DNA of 30,044 nt from a virus: IMG/VR virus record IMGVR_UViG_3300045999_011450, positions 1 to 30,044 of that record; one strand, given 5' to 3'. Each line of letters begins with the position of its first letter. Position 1 is the stretch's first letter. Shown here one piece after another: positions 1 to 5,626 of the stretch. Both the position numbers and the translations under genes were made by a program. The notes beneath the pieces are model-generated. The model was given only the letters and a program-made list of their open reading frames with translations, did no database searches and was not told where the DNA came from.

Positions 1-1
1 A

Positions 2-325
2 GTTTTTTTAATTGAATCTGAACAACCCATAAGCATAATTCCTGTTAAACCTTCAGCTGCAACAATTACTTCAATTGAAAGCGGAGATAGAAAATTGATT
101 GTAAATTTTGTACCTCCTTCTACAATAGGAGAGAATCCATTAATTACGTATCAATACACTATTGACGCAGGAATCACATGGAATTATAAAGAACCTGCAG
201 GCTTGAGTAGCCCAATCATTATAGAAAATTTACAATCTTCTACAACTTATGGAGTTAAAATTAGAGCTGCTACAAAAAACAATTTTGGTCTTGAGTCTCT
301 TTTGGTTTACGCTACAACAGTCTAG
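2..325 (+). CDS. Fibronectin type III domain protein, C-terminal part
   Basis: The open frame enters from the left edge, so the start lies outside the window; the visible 107 residues end at a TAG. They form one complete fibronectin type III-like beta-sandwich: a proline-led first strand (VKPSAATITSIESG), the central W in ITWNY, and a closing LQSSTTYGVKIRAATKN strand pair, which is the usual hydrophobic/Y pattern of these domains. FN3 domains in phages sit on tail, fibre or capsid surface proteins and are thought to aid weak carbohydrate or surface binding. A TTG codon at 95 could be read as a start but would cut the domain's first strand, so the longer frame is preferred. Which virion protein it belongs to cannot be told from this fragment. 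Confidence 0.75.
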   Translation, partial: VFLIESEQPISIIPVKPSAATITSIESGDRKLIVNFVPPSTIGENPLITYQYTIDAGITWNYKEPAGLSSPIIIENLQSSTTYGVKIRAATKNNFGLESLLVYATTV

Positions 326-329
326 TTTT

Positions 330-348
330 CTACACCCATCAAGTGTAG
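330..348 (+). terminator. Possible hairpin terminator after the FN3 gene
   Basis: A perfect 6-bp stem CTACAC/GTGTAG with a 7-nt loop lies just after the stop codon at 325. There is no T-run directly after it, so it may be an mRNA 3' end or processing hairpin rather than a classic intrinsic terminator. The rest of 349-440 is A-rich with no other clear signal. Confidence 0.3.
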
Positions 349-440
349 TGTACAGCTTCTGTGTAATTTGTAAGTAGTTTAAAATAAATAATATAAGCAA
401 AAGCAAGCAAAAAACCCGCCGTTTCAAAAAAATTAAAAAT

Positions 441-1985
441 ATGACTTCTACAGAAATTTTCAACCAATGCGTAAAACTTAAACGGCAGAAAAAAAGCGTT
501 TCAAAGTTTTTATCTGATATTGGGTTTTCTTCTAATCAAGTTAAAACATTTAAAAAAAATTTAACTTTACTTATTAATGCTCCGACAGTAATAAGTAAAA
601 AAAAGAATAACGAAAGACATTTAAACAACAAAGCAGTAATTCAGTTGAATCTACCTGAAATAAACAATGTCTCTGAAGATGATTGGAAGAGCGGTTTAAA
701 ATACACTGCCAAGTATGTATACAATAAAGAAAATGATAAATATGTTGTTCATTTAAAAGCTGCTAACGGTAATATCGTTCTTCCTGGAGATACAGTTAGA
801 GGTATCTTCCAAAACTACTCTAACTGGTACAACAATGAAAAAAGTATCAATGAGATTTGTAGAAATTACAAAATTCCAAGAAACTATTTTACAGAGTTAA
901 AAAATGTTTTTGGTATCACTCATGATTCTGAGCCTTTTACCCCTGAAGAATTGATAGAACGAGATCTTCACGAAATGACAGATGATGTTCTTCAGAAAAA
1001 GAAATTTCAACTTCATCAAGAATTTCAAAGAAAAAGCTGGCAACAAACTGAAGAAGCTGCATCTAAATGGTTTAAGTTTGAAGAAGGGATTTTCAATCCT
1101 TTTACGAATTTTCTTTCTTCTTGGGTGCCTCCTAAATACACTCAACTAAAAAAAGAAAAAAATGCAAAAGCTATTCGTAAATCTAAAGCGCTTGTAGTTG
1201 GTCTTTCTGATATACATTTTGGAGCCAAAACGAATTTTAAAGAATCGTACCGAAATAAAGGCTATAGTACAGAAGATGCGGTTAAATGCTTAGAGTTGTA
1301 TGCTGAGAATATTGAAAAAGTTTCTGAAGAAAGAACCTACAATATTGATGAATGTGTGCTTGTTTCTTTAGGAGATATTCTACACACAACAGGAGCAGGG
1401 TTTACCACAAAGGGAACAATGCTCGTGCATGATTGTATCAAAGAAGAGCAATTTAATATTGCTTTTAATGCTATCGTTAAATTTATTAATAGTTTAATAG
1501 CCTTGTTTCCTAAAGTAACTGTTAAGAGTGTGAAGGGTAATCACAACGACTTTGGAGATTATGTACTGTTCAAAGCGCTAGAATGCTATTATAGATCTTG
1601 TAAAAATATTTCTTTCGAAGTGTTTCAAACAGATCATGGAATATTTAAACTTAAAAATAATCTGTTTGTAATTTCCCATGGATATAGTGCAGAGTATAAA
1701 GGAAGAATTCCTTCTTCATCTAAAGCTAGAGAAAGTTATATAGCTAATCTTTTTTTAGCTAAACCAGAAAGCCTGATTGGAATTAAGCAAAAAATTCTGT
1801 TGACTGCAGATCAGCATCATTTAGAAATGAAAGAGTACGCAGAATTCGAACATTACATGTTGTCTACTACAGTCAAAGGAGATAAACATAGTGAAGCTAT
1901 GGGATTAAATAATATTCCTAGACAATCTAGTTTTGTGATAGATGATGAAGGCATCAAAGAAGTTTTATATAGTTATGGACATTGA
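441..1985 (+). CDS. Calcineurin-like metallophosphoesterase with long N-terminal region
   Basis: A 514-residue protein whose C-terminal half carries the metallophosphoesterase motif series in order: D257-x-H259 (SDIHFG), G311-D312 (LGDIL), G366-N-H-N-D370, H413-G (ISHGY) and D457-x-H459-H460 (TADQHH), the last two standing for the usual H and GHTH blocks. These residues bind two metal ions and hydrolyse phosphoester bonds. The first 240 residues are basic and helical and include a stretch (120-160, INEICRNYKIPRNYFTEL) resembling a helix-turn-helix, so nucleic-acid binding is possible. Long phosphoesterases of this layout are frequent in phage genomes, usually without a known substrate. The start is the ATG at 441 behind an A-rich leader with no Shine-Dalgarno sequence. 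Metal-dependent phosphoesterase activity is well supported; nuclease versus nucleotide phosphatase is undecided. Confidence 0.85.
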   Translation: MTSTEIFNQCVKLKRQKKSVSKFLSDIGFSSNQVKTFKKNLTLLINAPTVISKKKNNERHLNNKAVIQLNLPEINNVSEDDWKSGLKYTAKYVYNKENDKYVVHLKAANGNIVLPGDTVRGIFQNYSNWYNNEKSINEICRNYKIPRNYFTELKNVFGITHDSEPFTPEELIERDLHEMTDDVLQKKKFQLHQEFQRKSWQQTEEAASKWFKFEEGIFNPFTNFLSSWVPPKYTQLKKEKNAKAIRKSKALVVGLSDIHFGAKTNFKESYRNKGYSTEDAVKCLELYAENIEKVSEERTYNIDECVLVSLGDILHTTGAGFTTKGTMLVHDCIKEEQFNIAFNAIVKFINSLIALFPKVTVKSVKGNHNDFGDYVLFKALECYYRSCKNISFEVFQTDHGIFKLKNNLFVISHGYSAEYKGRIPSSSKARESYIANLFLAKPESLIGIKQKILLTADQHHLEMKEYAEFEHYMLSTTVKGDKHSEAMGLNNIPRQSSFVIDDEGIKEVLYSYGH

Positions 1986-2049
1986 TTCTTTTTTAGATAG
2001 TAATCCTGAATATCCGCCAGCAAACAAAGAAGATATTTTAATTTCATGA
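1975..2049 (+). CDS. Possible 24-residue linking ORF
   Basis: A tiny frame MDIDSFLDSNPEYPPANKED... starts inside the end of the phosphoesterase gene and stops with a TGA that overlaps the ATG of the next gene in the form ATGA. Acidic, no recognised domain. The two overlaps are what a real, translationally coupled gene would show, but 24 codons can arise by chance and there is no ribosome binding site. It may instead just couple translation of the secreted protein downstream. Confidence 0.22.
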   Translation: MDIDSFLDSNPEYPPANKEDILIS

Positions 2050-2486
2050 AACTTATCCCTACATTTTTAGTGGTTTTTAACTTGTGTTTTTCTGGAAATT
2101 TAAACGCAGGATTAAAAAACAATATAAATACTTTAAATCTAAATATTTATAAATATCTTTCTGACAATACAGGGGTAATACAACCTCAGCTTGTAGCTGC
2201 TGTAAATGTAGGAGACTTAGTAAAATTTAGTCGTGCAGATTTGTTTGAGTATTCTGGTAGAATTACAGAAATAGAAGAAACTCCAGAAGGGTTAAAAATA
2301 TATGGAGTAACTGAAGACGCTCAAACACATTTTGGTTTTGCTCTAATTAAAGGTGGTATTTTTGCAGGAGCTGTAGTAGACAAGAAAGAAACAGAAGTAC
2401 ATACCTTAGAATTCAGCTTGCCGCATAAAGGATATATACTTCTTAAAAATGCAAAGCATAATAAGTCTACCGCAATAAATATTTAG
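2046..2486 (+). CDS. Small secreted protein, resembles a metalloprotease propeptide domain
   Basis: A 146-residue protein with a clear signal peptide: K2, a hydrophobic core over residues 4-15 and a likely signal peptidase I site after A21 (LNA|GL). The mature part is beta-rich. Its pattern GDLVKF...YSGRITEIEETPEGLKIYGV followed by HFGFALIKGGIFAGAVV and a late GYILLKN resembles the propeptide-like domain seen ahead of secreted reprolysin-type metallopeptidases ('G..F.LV..G.L.G.I'), but no catalytic HExxH domain follows. That likeness is pattern memory, not a search result. A free-standing domain of this type could act as a protease inhibitor or an envelope protein. The start is coupled to the preceding tiny frame by ATGA. 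It is the last gene before the RNA locus. Confidence 0.6.
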   Translation: MKLIPTFLVVFNLCFSGNLNAGLKNNINTLNLNIYKYLSDNTGVIQPQLVAAVNVGDLVKFSRADLFEYSGRITEIEETPEGLKIYGVTEDAQTHFGFALIKGGIFAGAVVDKKETEVHTLEFSLPHKGYILLKNAKHNKSTAINI

Positions 2487-2495
2487 TATTTTTTT

Positions 2496-2511
2496 TGGTA
2501 TAATATAATGA
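2496..2511 (+). promoter_or_regulatory. Extended -10 promoter of the tRNA/RNA locus
   Basis: TGGTATAAT (hexamer 2499-2504) is a perfect extended -10 element; six bases later puts the start near 2511. It follows a T-rich run that directly trails the stop codon at 2486. Unlike most promoters here it lacks an upstream C-tract. Confidence 0.6.
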
Positions 2512-2674
2512 GTAGTATATAACTATTCAAAAATTTTAGATAATAGTATCTTATCTAAAAAGATAAGTCGCGAGTGTCTTGATCGAGATCGCAGTTTAAT
2601 GTCTGACTTGGTGTAACTGTATATCTTTCATTGTCTGCAGCTGCAACAGATGATCTAACCGCGAAGCAGCAAAC
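2511..2674 (+). ncRNA. Folded RNA leader ahead of the tRNA genes
   Basis: This 164-nt stretch has no plausible gene but folds into consecutive helices visible by eye: CTTATCT/AGATAAG (2550-2556 with 2561-2567, AAAA loop); an outer pairing TCGCG 2568-2572 with CGCGA 2660-2664; and inside it TCTT/GAGA (2577-2580 with 2585-2588), CAGTT/AACTG (2592-2596 with 2615-2619) and an 8-bp stem ATTGTCTG/CAGATGAT (2630-2637 with 2647-2654). The result is a multi-arm junction of about 97 nt ending ten bases before the first tRNA. It has no T-loop GTTCGA sequence, so it is not an ordinary tRNA. It could be a small RNA released when the tRNAs are processed, a degenerate tRNA-like element, or a leader affecting processing. 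Confidence 0.5.
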
Positions 2675-2747
2675 GGGACCGTAGCTCAATGGTTAGAGCA
2701 GGCGACTCATAATCGCTTGGTTGGGGGTTCGAATCCCTCCGGTCCCA
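2675..2747 (+). tRNA. tRNA-Ile2 (anticodon CAU, lysidine type, reads AUA)
   Basis: Complete cloverleaf: acceptor GGGACCG/CGGTCCC, D-arm GCTC/GAGC, anticodon stem GGCGA/TCGCT with loop CTCATAA, and T-arm GGGGG-TTCGAAT-CCCTC. Anticodon CAT could mean Met, but the G1-C72 pair rules out an initiator, and the D-loop and anticodon-arm sequence (TTAGAGCAGGCGACTCATAA) is the same as I recall for the E. coli minor isoleucine tRNA. The host TilS enzyme would convert C34 to lysidine so that it reads AUA. AUA is frequent in the AT-rich genes here. The CCA tail is not encoded. Confidence 0.9.
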
Positions 2748-2803
2748 CTTTTTTAATTTAAAAAATTGACTAAATTTTCTCAGTTAGTTAGAAATAACAC
2801 AAC

Positions 2804-2888
2804 GCTGATGTGGCGAAATGGCAGACGCAACAGACTTAAAATCTGTTGGAGCGCAAACTCCGTGTGGGTTCGAGTCCCACCATCAGTA
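2804..2888 (+). tRNA. tRNA-Leu (anticodon UAA)
   Basis: Class II tRNA with acceptor GCTGATG/CATCAGT (first pair G-U), anticodon stem ACAGA/TCTGT with loop CTTAAAA, a long variable arm (TGGAGCGCAAACTCCG) and T-arm GTGGG-TTCGAGT-CCCAC. It reads UUA, a leading leucine codon in the AT-rich genes of the window. CCA is not encoded. Confidence 0.93.
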
Positions 2889-2903
2889 CCCCCTTTCTTT
2901 TAT

Positions 2904-2977
2904 GTACCCATAGCTCAGTTGGATAGAGCAACGGATTTCTAATCCGTTGGTCGCAGGTTCGAGTCCTGCTGGGTACG
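2904..2977 (+). tRNA. tRNA-Arg (anticodon UCU, reads AGA)
   Basis: Acceptor GTACCCA/TGGGTAC, D-arm GCTC/GAGC, anticodon stem ACGGA/TCCGT with loop TTTCTAA, T-arm GCAGG-TTCGAGT-CCTGC and discriminator G as in bacterial Arg tRNAs. It reads AGA, by far the most used arginine codon in the larger genes here. A T-run at 2979-2987 follows directly, so transcription of the tRNA unit may end there, with the tRNA arm serving as the stem. Confidence 0.93.
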
Positions 2978-2992
2978 CTTTTTTTTTAACCT

Positions 2993-3036
2993 CCCCCTCT
3001 CAAAAAAACAAAATGAAATATGGTATAATAACTTGA
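2993..3036 (+). promoter_or_regulatory. C-tract/extended -10 promoter, start at the ATG of the next gene
   Basis: CCCCC at 2993-2997, then 26 bases, then TGGTATAAT (hexamer 3024-3029). Six bases after the hexamer falls exactly on the ATG at 3036, so the mRNA is predicted to be leaderless. Confidence 0.55.
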
Positions 3037-3200
3037 TGAAAACTATTCATATTTTTGCGTTAACATGGTTGCTAGCAGCCATGGATATTGTTATGTTAAA
3101 ATTAAACCAAGACACCCCCTCTGCCATCATTTGGGGAAGTTTGGCGCTAGCCGCCATGACCATTATGGTCGCAGCGGCTAAAGAGCTGAGGGGTGAATAA
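3036..3200 (+). CDS. 54-residue two-helix membrane protein
   Basis: MKTIHIFALTWLLAAMDIVM... then a short polar loop (KLNQDTPS) and a second hydrophobic helix (AIIWGSLALAAMTIMVAAA) ending in KELRGE. Two predicted membrane segments at about residues 4-21 and 30-48, with a charged C-terminus. The size and layout are those of small phage membrane proteins (holin-like or host-membrane modifiers), but no family is recognised. It has its own promoter and its own terminator. The promoter hexamer lies six bases before the ATG, implying a leaderless message. Codons ending in G or C are clearly commoner than in the structural genes, as in other small genes of this part. Confidence 0.65.
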   Translation: MKTIHIFALTWLLAAMDIVMLKLNQDTPSAIIWGSLALAAMTIMVAAAKELRGE

Positions 3201-3254
3201 CTTCCCCCTCAGCTGAAGGGCCCTGACTGTTAATTCAGTCAGGGCCTTTTTTTT
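3184..3254 (+). terminator. Double-hairpin terminator
   Basis: A 10-bp stem AGCTGAGGGG (3184-3193) with CCCCTCAGCT (3205-3214) spans the stop codon. It is followed by an 11-bp stem GGCCCTGACTG/CAGTCAGGGCC (3219-3229 with 3236-3246) and eight T's. The second is a textbook intrinsic terminator; the first may protect the 3' end or affect termination of translation. Confidence 0.9.
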
Positions 3255-3262
3255 AACTATTA

Positions 3263-3306
3263 CCCCCCCCATGAATAATCAATCACATTCTGGTATAGTA
3301 TATTAG
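3263..3306 (+). promoter_or_regulatory. C-tract/extended -10 promoter
   Basis: Eight C's at 3263-3270, 23 bases, then TGGTATAGT (hexamer 3294-3299). The predicted start is 3306-3307, at the ATG of the next gene. Confidence 0.6.
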
Positions 3307-3645
3307 ATGGCCACAAACAACCCATCCGCGAAAAAGCCTGTGAATCAGGCACGCCGCGCCGAACGTGAATTCGGCGTACGTCAATTGCGTAAGGCCTGGG
3401 TGGATTGGGCGGCCTGCAATATTGACGTTTTGAACATGGTAAAAAAACTTGAAACCGGAAGAGGGTATGGAAAGAATATAGGTATTCTAGAGGATTCGCT
3501 GCGCGCCCTGGCTTTCCCCGTGATGGGGGAGACCAACCACTGGCGAAACCGCACGCTTTTGGCACGAAAGTGCCAAAAAGCGATTAGGCATGTACCCCTC
3601 CTGACTTCCTCCGAAAGGAGGAAATCGGTATGGTTTCAAGAATAA
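3307..3645 (+). CDS. Basic 112-residue protein of unknown function, on a hairpin-rich message
   Basis: MATNNPSAKKPVNQARRAER... is rich in R, K and W, helical in appearance and has no signal or membrane segment; no family is recognised. It has its own promoter (start at or one base before the ATG, so leaderless) and its own terminator. The DNA is unlike its surroundings: GC-rich third positions and many perfect short inverted repeats, including GCCTG/CAGGC, GCCGAA/TTCGGC, ATTGC-AGGCC/GGCCT-GCAAT, AGAATA/TATTCT, and two stems closed by GAAA tetraloops (3554-3582 and 3606-3623). These could mean that the transcript is itself a structured RNA and the frame incidental. The open frame, sensible composition and codon use make a protein somewhat more likely. 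Confidence 0.5.
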   Translation: MATNNPSAKKPVNQARRAEREFGVRQLRKAWVDWAACNIDVLNMVKKLETGRGYGKNIGILEDSLRALAFPVMGETNHWRNRTLLARKCQKAIRHVPLLTSSERRKSVWFQE

Positions 3646-3652
3646 AATAAAC

Positions 3653-3713
3653 CCCTCATACGCATGGGTGCGTAGAGAGGGATAAGAGATAGGTGGTGCC
3701 TATCTCTTTTTTT
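3653..3713 (+). terminator. Intrinsic terminator with preceding hairpin
   Basis: Stem AGAGATAGG/CCTATCTCT (3685-3693 with 3699-3707, loop TGGTG) runs into a T-run to 3713. Just before it lies a hairpin with CCCTC/GAGGG and TACGC/GCGTA (3653-3681). The T-run is followed by AGCTATT, the sequence found after nearly every terminator in this region. Confidence 0.9.
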
Positions 3714-3732
3714 AGCTATTCAAGATCCCTTA

Positions 3733-3751
3733 TATAATATATAATAACCAC
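3733..3751 (+). promoter_or_regulatory. -10 elements directly before the DUF1501 gene
   Basis: Two overlapping TATAAT hexamers at 3733-3738 and 3740-3745. The second is followed by six bases and then the ATG at 3752, the leaderless spacing. No Shine-Dalgarno sequence is present. Confidence 0.5.
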
Positions 3752-5029
3752 ATGAACAGAAGAGACTTTATCTATACTGGACTAGTTGGTGGACTAGGTA
3801 TCACTACAGGAGATTTTTTAAAGCTTAGAGCTGAGTCTACTTTAAAAGCTAAAGCAGAATCTGTAATTCATATTTTCCTACCTGGAGGAGCTGCTGCTCA
3901 AGAAACATGGGATCCTCACCCTCAAGCCCCTATTGAATATAGAGGCCCATTAGGTACAGTTAAAACAAGTATTCCTGGAGTACACTTTTCAGAACATTTA
4001 AAACATACAGCTAAGATAGCAGATAAACTTACTGTTGTTAGATCTATGACTCATGGAGAAGCTGCGCATGAAAGAGGAACTATCAGTATGTTTACAGGAT
4101 ACAGACCATCTCCTGCTCTTGAGTATCCTAGCTTTGGTTCTGTAGTAGCACATGAATTAAAAGATAGAAACAATTTTCCTGCATATGTATGTGTTCCTCA
4201 GAAAATAGGTAATAATGGTTCTGATCCTGCAGATACAGGATATCTCTCAAAAGCATATGGACCTTTTAGTTTAGGTAGTGATCCTGCTAGTGAAAAATTT
4301 AAAGTAAGAGATCTTAATCTTCCTGATAGTGTTACTCCTGAAAGATTTGCTAAGCGTAGATCTATTCTAGATACAGTAGACAGCCATTTTAAATATATAG
4401 AAACAAGTGATAGCGTAGCTGCTATGGATGAGTTTTATCAAAAGGCATATAATATGATTAGCTCTCCTTCAGCTAGAGAAGCTTTTAATCTAGAAGCTGA
4501 AGAGGCTAAAATTAGAGAATTCTACGGAATGAATCAGGCTGGTCAAAGATTCCTCATGGCTAGACGATTAGTGGAAGCTGGAGTTAGATTTGTAAGTGTT
4601 ACTTATGGAGGATGGGATATGCATACAGGTATAGCTAGTGGAATAAGTAAACAGCTTCCCTCATTTGATCAAGCTTACGCTGCACTTATTACTGATCTAG
4701 AACAAAGAGGTTTACTTGATTCTACACTAGTCATGGTAAGTTCTGAATTTGGACGTACTCCTAAAATCAATAAAGATGCAGGTAGAGATCATTGGCCTAG
4801 AGTGTTCAGTGTAGCTTTTGCTGGAGGAGGATTTAAAAAAGGATTAATATATGGTTCATCTGATGCTACAGGTAGCGACGTAGAAGATAATCCTCTGACA
4901 GTAGAAAATCTAGCAGCCACTATGTATACCCAATTAGGTATAGATCCAGATAAGCAACTCATGGCTCCAGGAGGTAGACCTGCAAGTATTGTAAAAGAAG
5001 GTAAAGTAATACAAGAGCTTGTATCTTAA
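3752..5029 (+). CDS. DUF1501 protein (alkaline phosphatase/sulfatase-like fold) with Tat-like signal
   Basis: A 425-residue protein opening with MNRRDF and a glycine-rich hydrophobic stretch (residues 8-23), a twin-arginine-type export signal. The family landmarks follow: FLPGGAAAQETWDP (about 42-55), IRGP-like YRGPLGTVKTSIPGV, HLKHTAKIADKLTVVRSMTH, GGWDMH (286-291), SSEFGRTP (330-337) and GRDHWPR (344-350). DUF1501 proteins belong to the alkaline phosphatase/sulfatase superfamily and are abundant in Planctomycetes, Verrucomicrobia and some Bacteroidetes, where they are normally encoded next to DUF1549/DUF1553 proteins; their substrate is unknown. The length is close to the bacterial form and the motifs are intact, so it looks functional. 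Its occurrence in a phage is unusual. It is predicted to be leaderless, and its arginines are nearly all AGA, matching the phage tRNA. Confidence 0.88.
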   Translation: MNRRDFIYTGLVGGLGITTGDFLKLRAESTLKAKAESVIHIFLPGGAAAQETWDPHPQAPIEYRGPLGTVKTSIPGVHFSEHLKHTAKIADKLTVVRSMTHGEAAHERGTISMFTGYRPSPALEYPSFGSVVAHELKDRNNFPAYVCVPQKIGNNGSDPADTGYLSKAYGPFSLGSDPASEKFKVRDLNLPDSVTPERFAKRRSILDTVDSHFKYIETSDSVAAMDEFYQKAYNMISSPSAREAFNLEAEEAKIREFYGMNQAGQRFLMARRLVEAGVRFVSVTYGGWDMHTGIASGISKQLPSFDQAYAALITDLEQRGLLDSTLVMVSSEFGRTPKINKDAGRDHWPRVFSVAFAGGGFKKGLIYGSSDATGSDVEDNPLTVENLAATMYTQLGIDPDKQLMAPGGRPASIVKEGKVIQELVS

Positions 5030-5071
5030 CCCCCCCTAAATATTTATAACTATTTTGGTATAATAATATGG
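5030..5071 (+). promoter_or_regulatory. C-tract/extended -10 promoter of the large noncoding RNA
   Basis: Seven C's at 5030-5036 directly after the stop codon, 22 bases, then TGGTATAAT (hexamer 5059-5064). The predicted start is G5071, five bases before a stem that would form the 5' end of the RNA. Confidence 0.7.
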
Positions 5072-5588
5072 AGTGCAATTAGCTGCAGCTGATTGTAACA
5101 TCTCGTCAGGTTTCATCGTATGGTTGATCACCGTATGCCTGTCAGAATGGCTCCTACGCTACCTTTGCGGCGTATGACGAGCAAAGGCTGGTTTTACTAC
5201 CAGATCCAAGTGTAGCCTTGTCCGTATCCGGGGCGTACTGGTACGGTGTTTAACGGCGGAGGTTCGTAATTGTAAAACCTAACCGCAAGTGGTCTGTATA
5301 GATCTTGTAGTATATTCGTGAGAAATATACCGGACTATACAGGCTGCGAAAGGTGTCGCGTATGCACCTATTTATAATTATGATACGCAGCCTCACTGCG
5401 CCGGGGTATATACCTGAGAGGGTAAGCGCGCAGCGGCTTTGGCGGAGTCGATATACATAACCGCAAATGGTGGTGCATGTGCAAGGCTCAAACGTAGATG
5501 CCTACACATGCACTGCCACCCCTTTTGGGTGAATGGGTGCATGAGGGAGAGTGTCAGGGGTGGCACTCTCCCTCTAACCTATTTTTTT
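5071..5588 (+). ncRNA. Large structured noncoding RNA, about 515 nt
   Basis: A promoter at one end, a terminator at the other, no credible gene between, GC content visibly above the flanks, and helices tiling nearly the whole length. By eye: CAATTAGC/GCTGATTG (5076-5083 with 5088-5095); long-range CTCGTCA/TGACGAG (5102-5108 with 5175-5181); CGTATGGT/ACCGTATG (5117-5124 with 5130-5137); CTGGT/ACCAG (5188-5192 with 5199-5203); CCGTA/TACGG (5222-5226 with 5242-5246); GCGGAGGTT with AACCT-AA-CCGC (5256-5264 with 5276-5286); CTGTATAG/CTATACAG (5294-5301 with 5335-5342) enclosing GTATATT/AATATAC; GGCTGCG/CGCAGCC (5342-5348 with 5386-5392) enclosing AGGTG/CACCT; CTGCGC/GCGCAG (5396-5401 with 5428-5433); GGTGG-TGCATGTG with CACATGCA-CTG-CCACC (5469-5481 with 5505-5520). 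A pseudoknot is possible: loop CCTTTGC 5162-5168 with GCAAAGG 5181-5187. Large phage RNAs such as GOLLD and ROOL are the obvious comparison; identity with either is not claimed. Confidence 0.82.
5543..5588 (+). terminator. Terminator of the large noncoding RNA
   Basis: A perfect 11-bp stem GAGGGAGAGTG/CACTCTCCCTC (5543-5553 with 5564-5574), then seven bases, then seven T's and AGCTAT. The gap between stem and T-run is longer than usual, so the stem may also be the 3' closing helix of the RNA. Confidence 0.75.
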
Positions 5589-5614
5589 AGCTATCAGAGA
5601 TTATATTATTATAT

Positions 5615-5626
5615 TATAATATAAGT
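5615..5626 (+). promoter_or_regulatory. -10 element directly before phoH
   Basis: TATAAT at 5615-5620 followed by six bases and the ATG at 5627: leaderless spacing, no Shine-Dalgarno sequence, no C-tract. Confidence 0.5.

Noticed and set aside
2675-2747. Calling the CAU tRNA an initiator or elongator methionine tRNA.
   Set aside because: The first acceptor pair is G-C rather than the unpaired initiator type, and the D-loop/anticodon-arm sequence fits the minor isoleucine tRNA. Elongator Met cannot be excluded without a TilS-determinant check.
5439-5624. A 61-residue frame at the end of the noncoding RNA.
   Set aside because: It begins inside RNA helices, crosses the terminator stem and T-run, and reads as low-quality protein rich in C, H and R; the RNA reading explains the sequence better.
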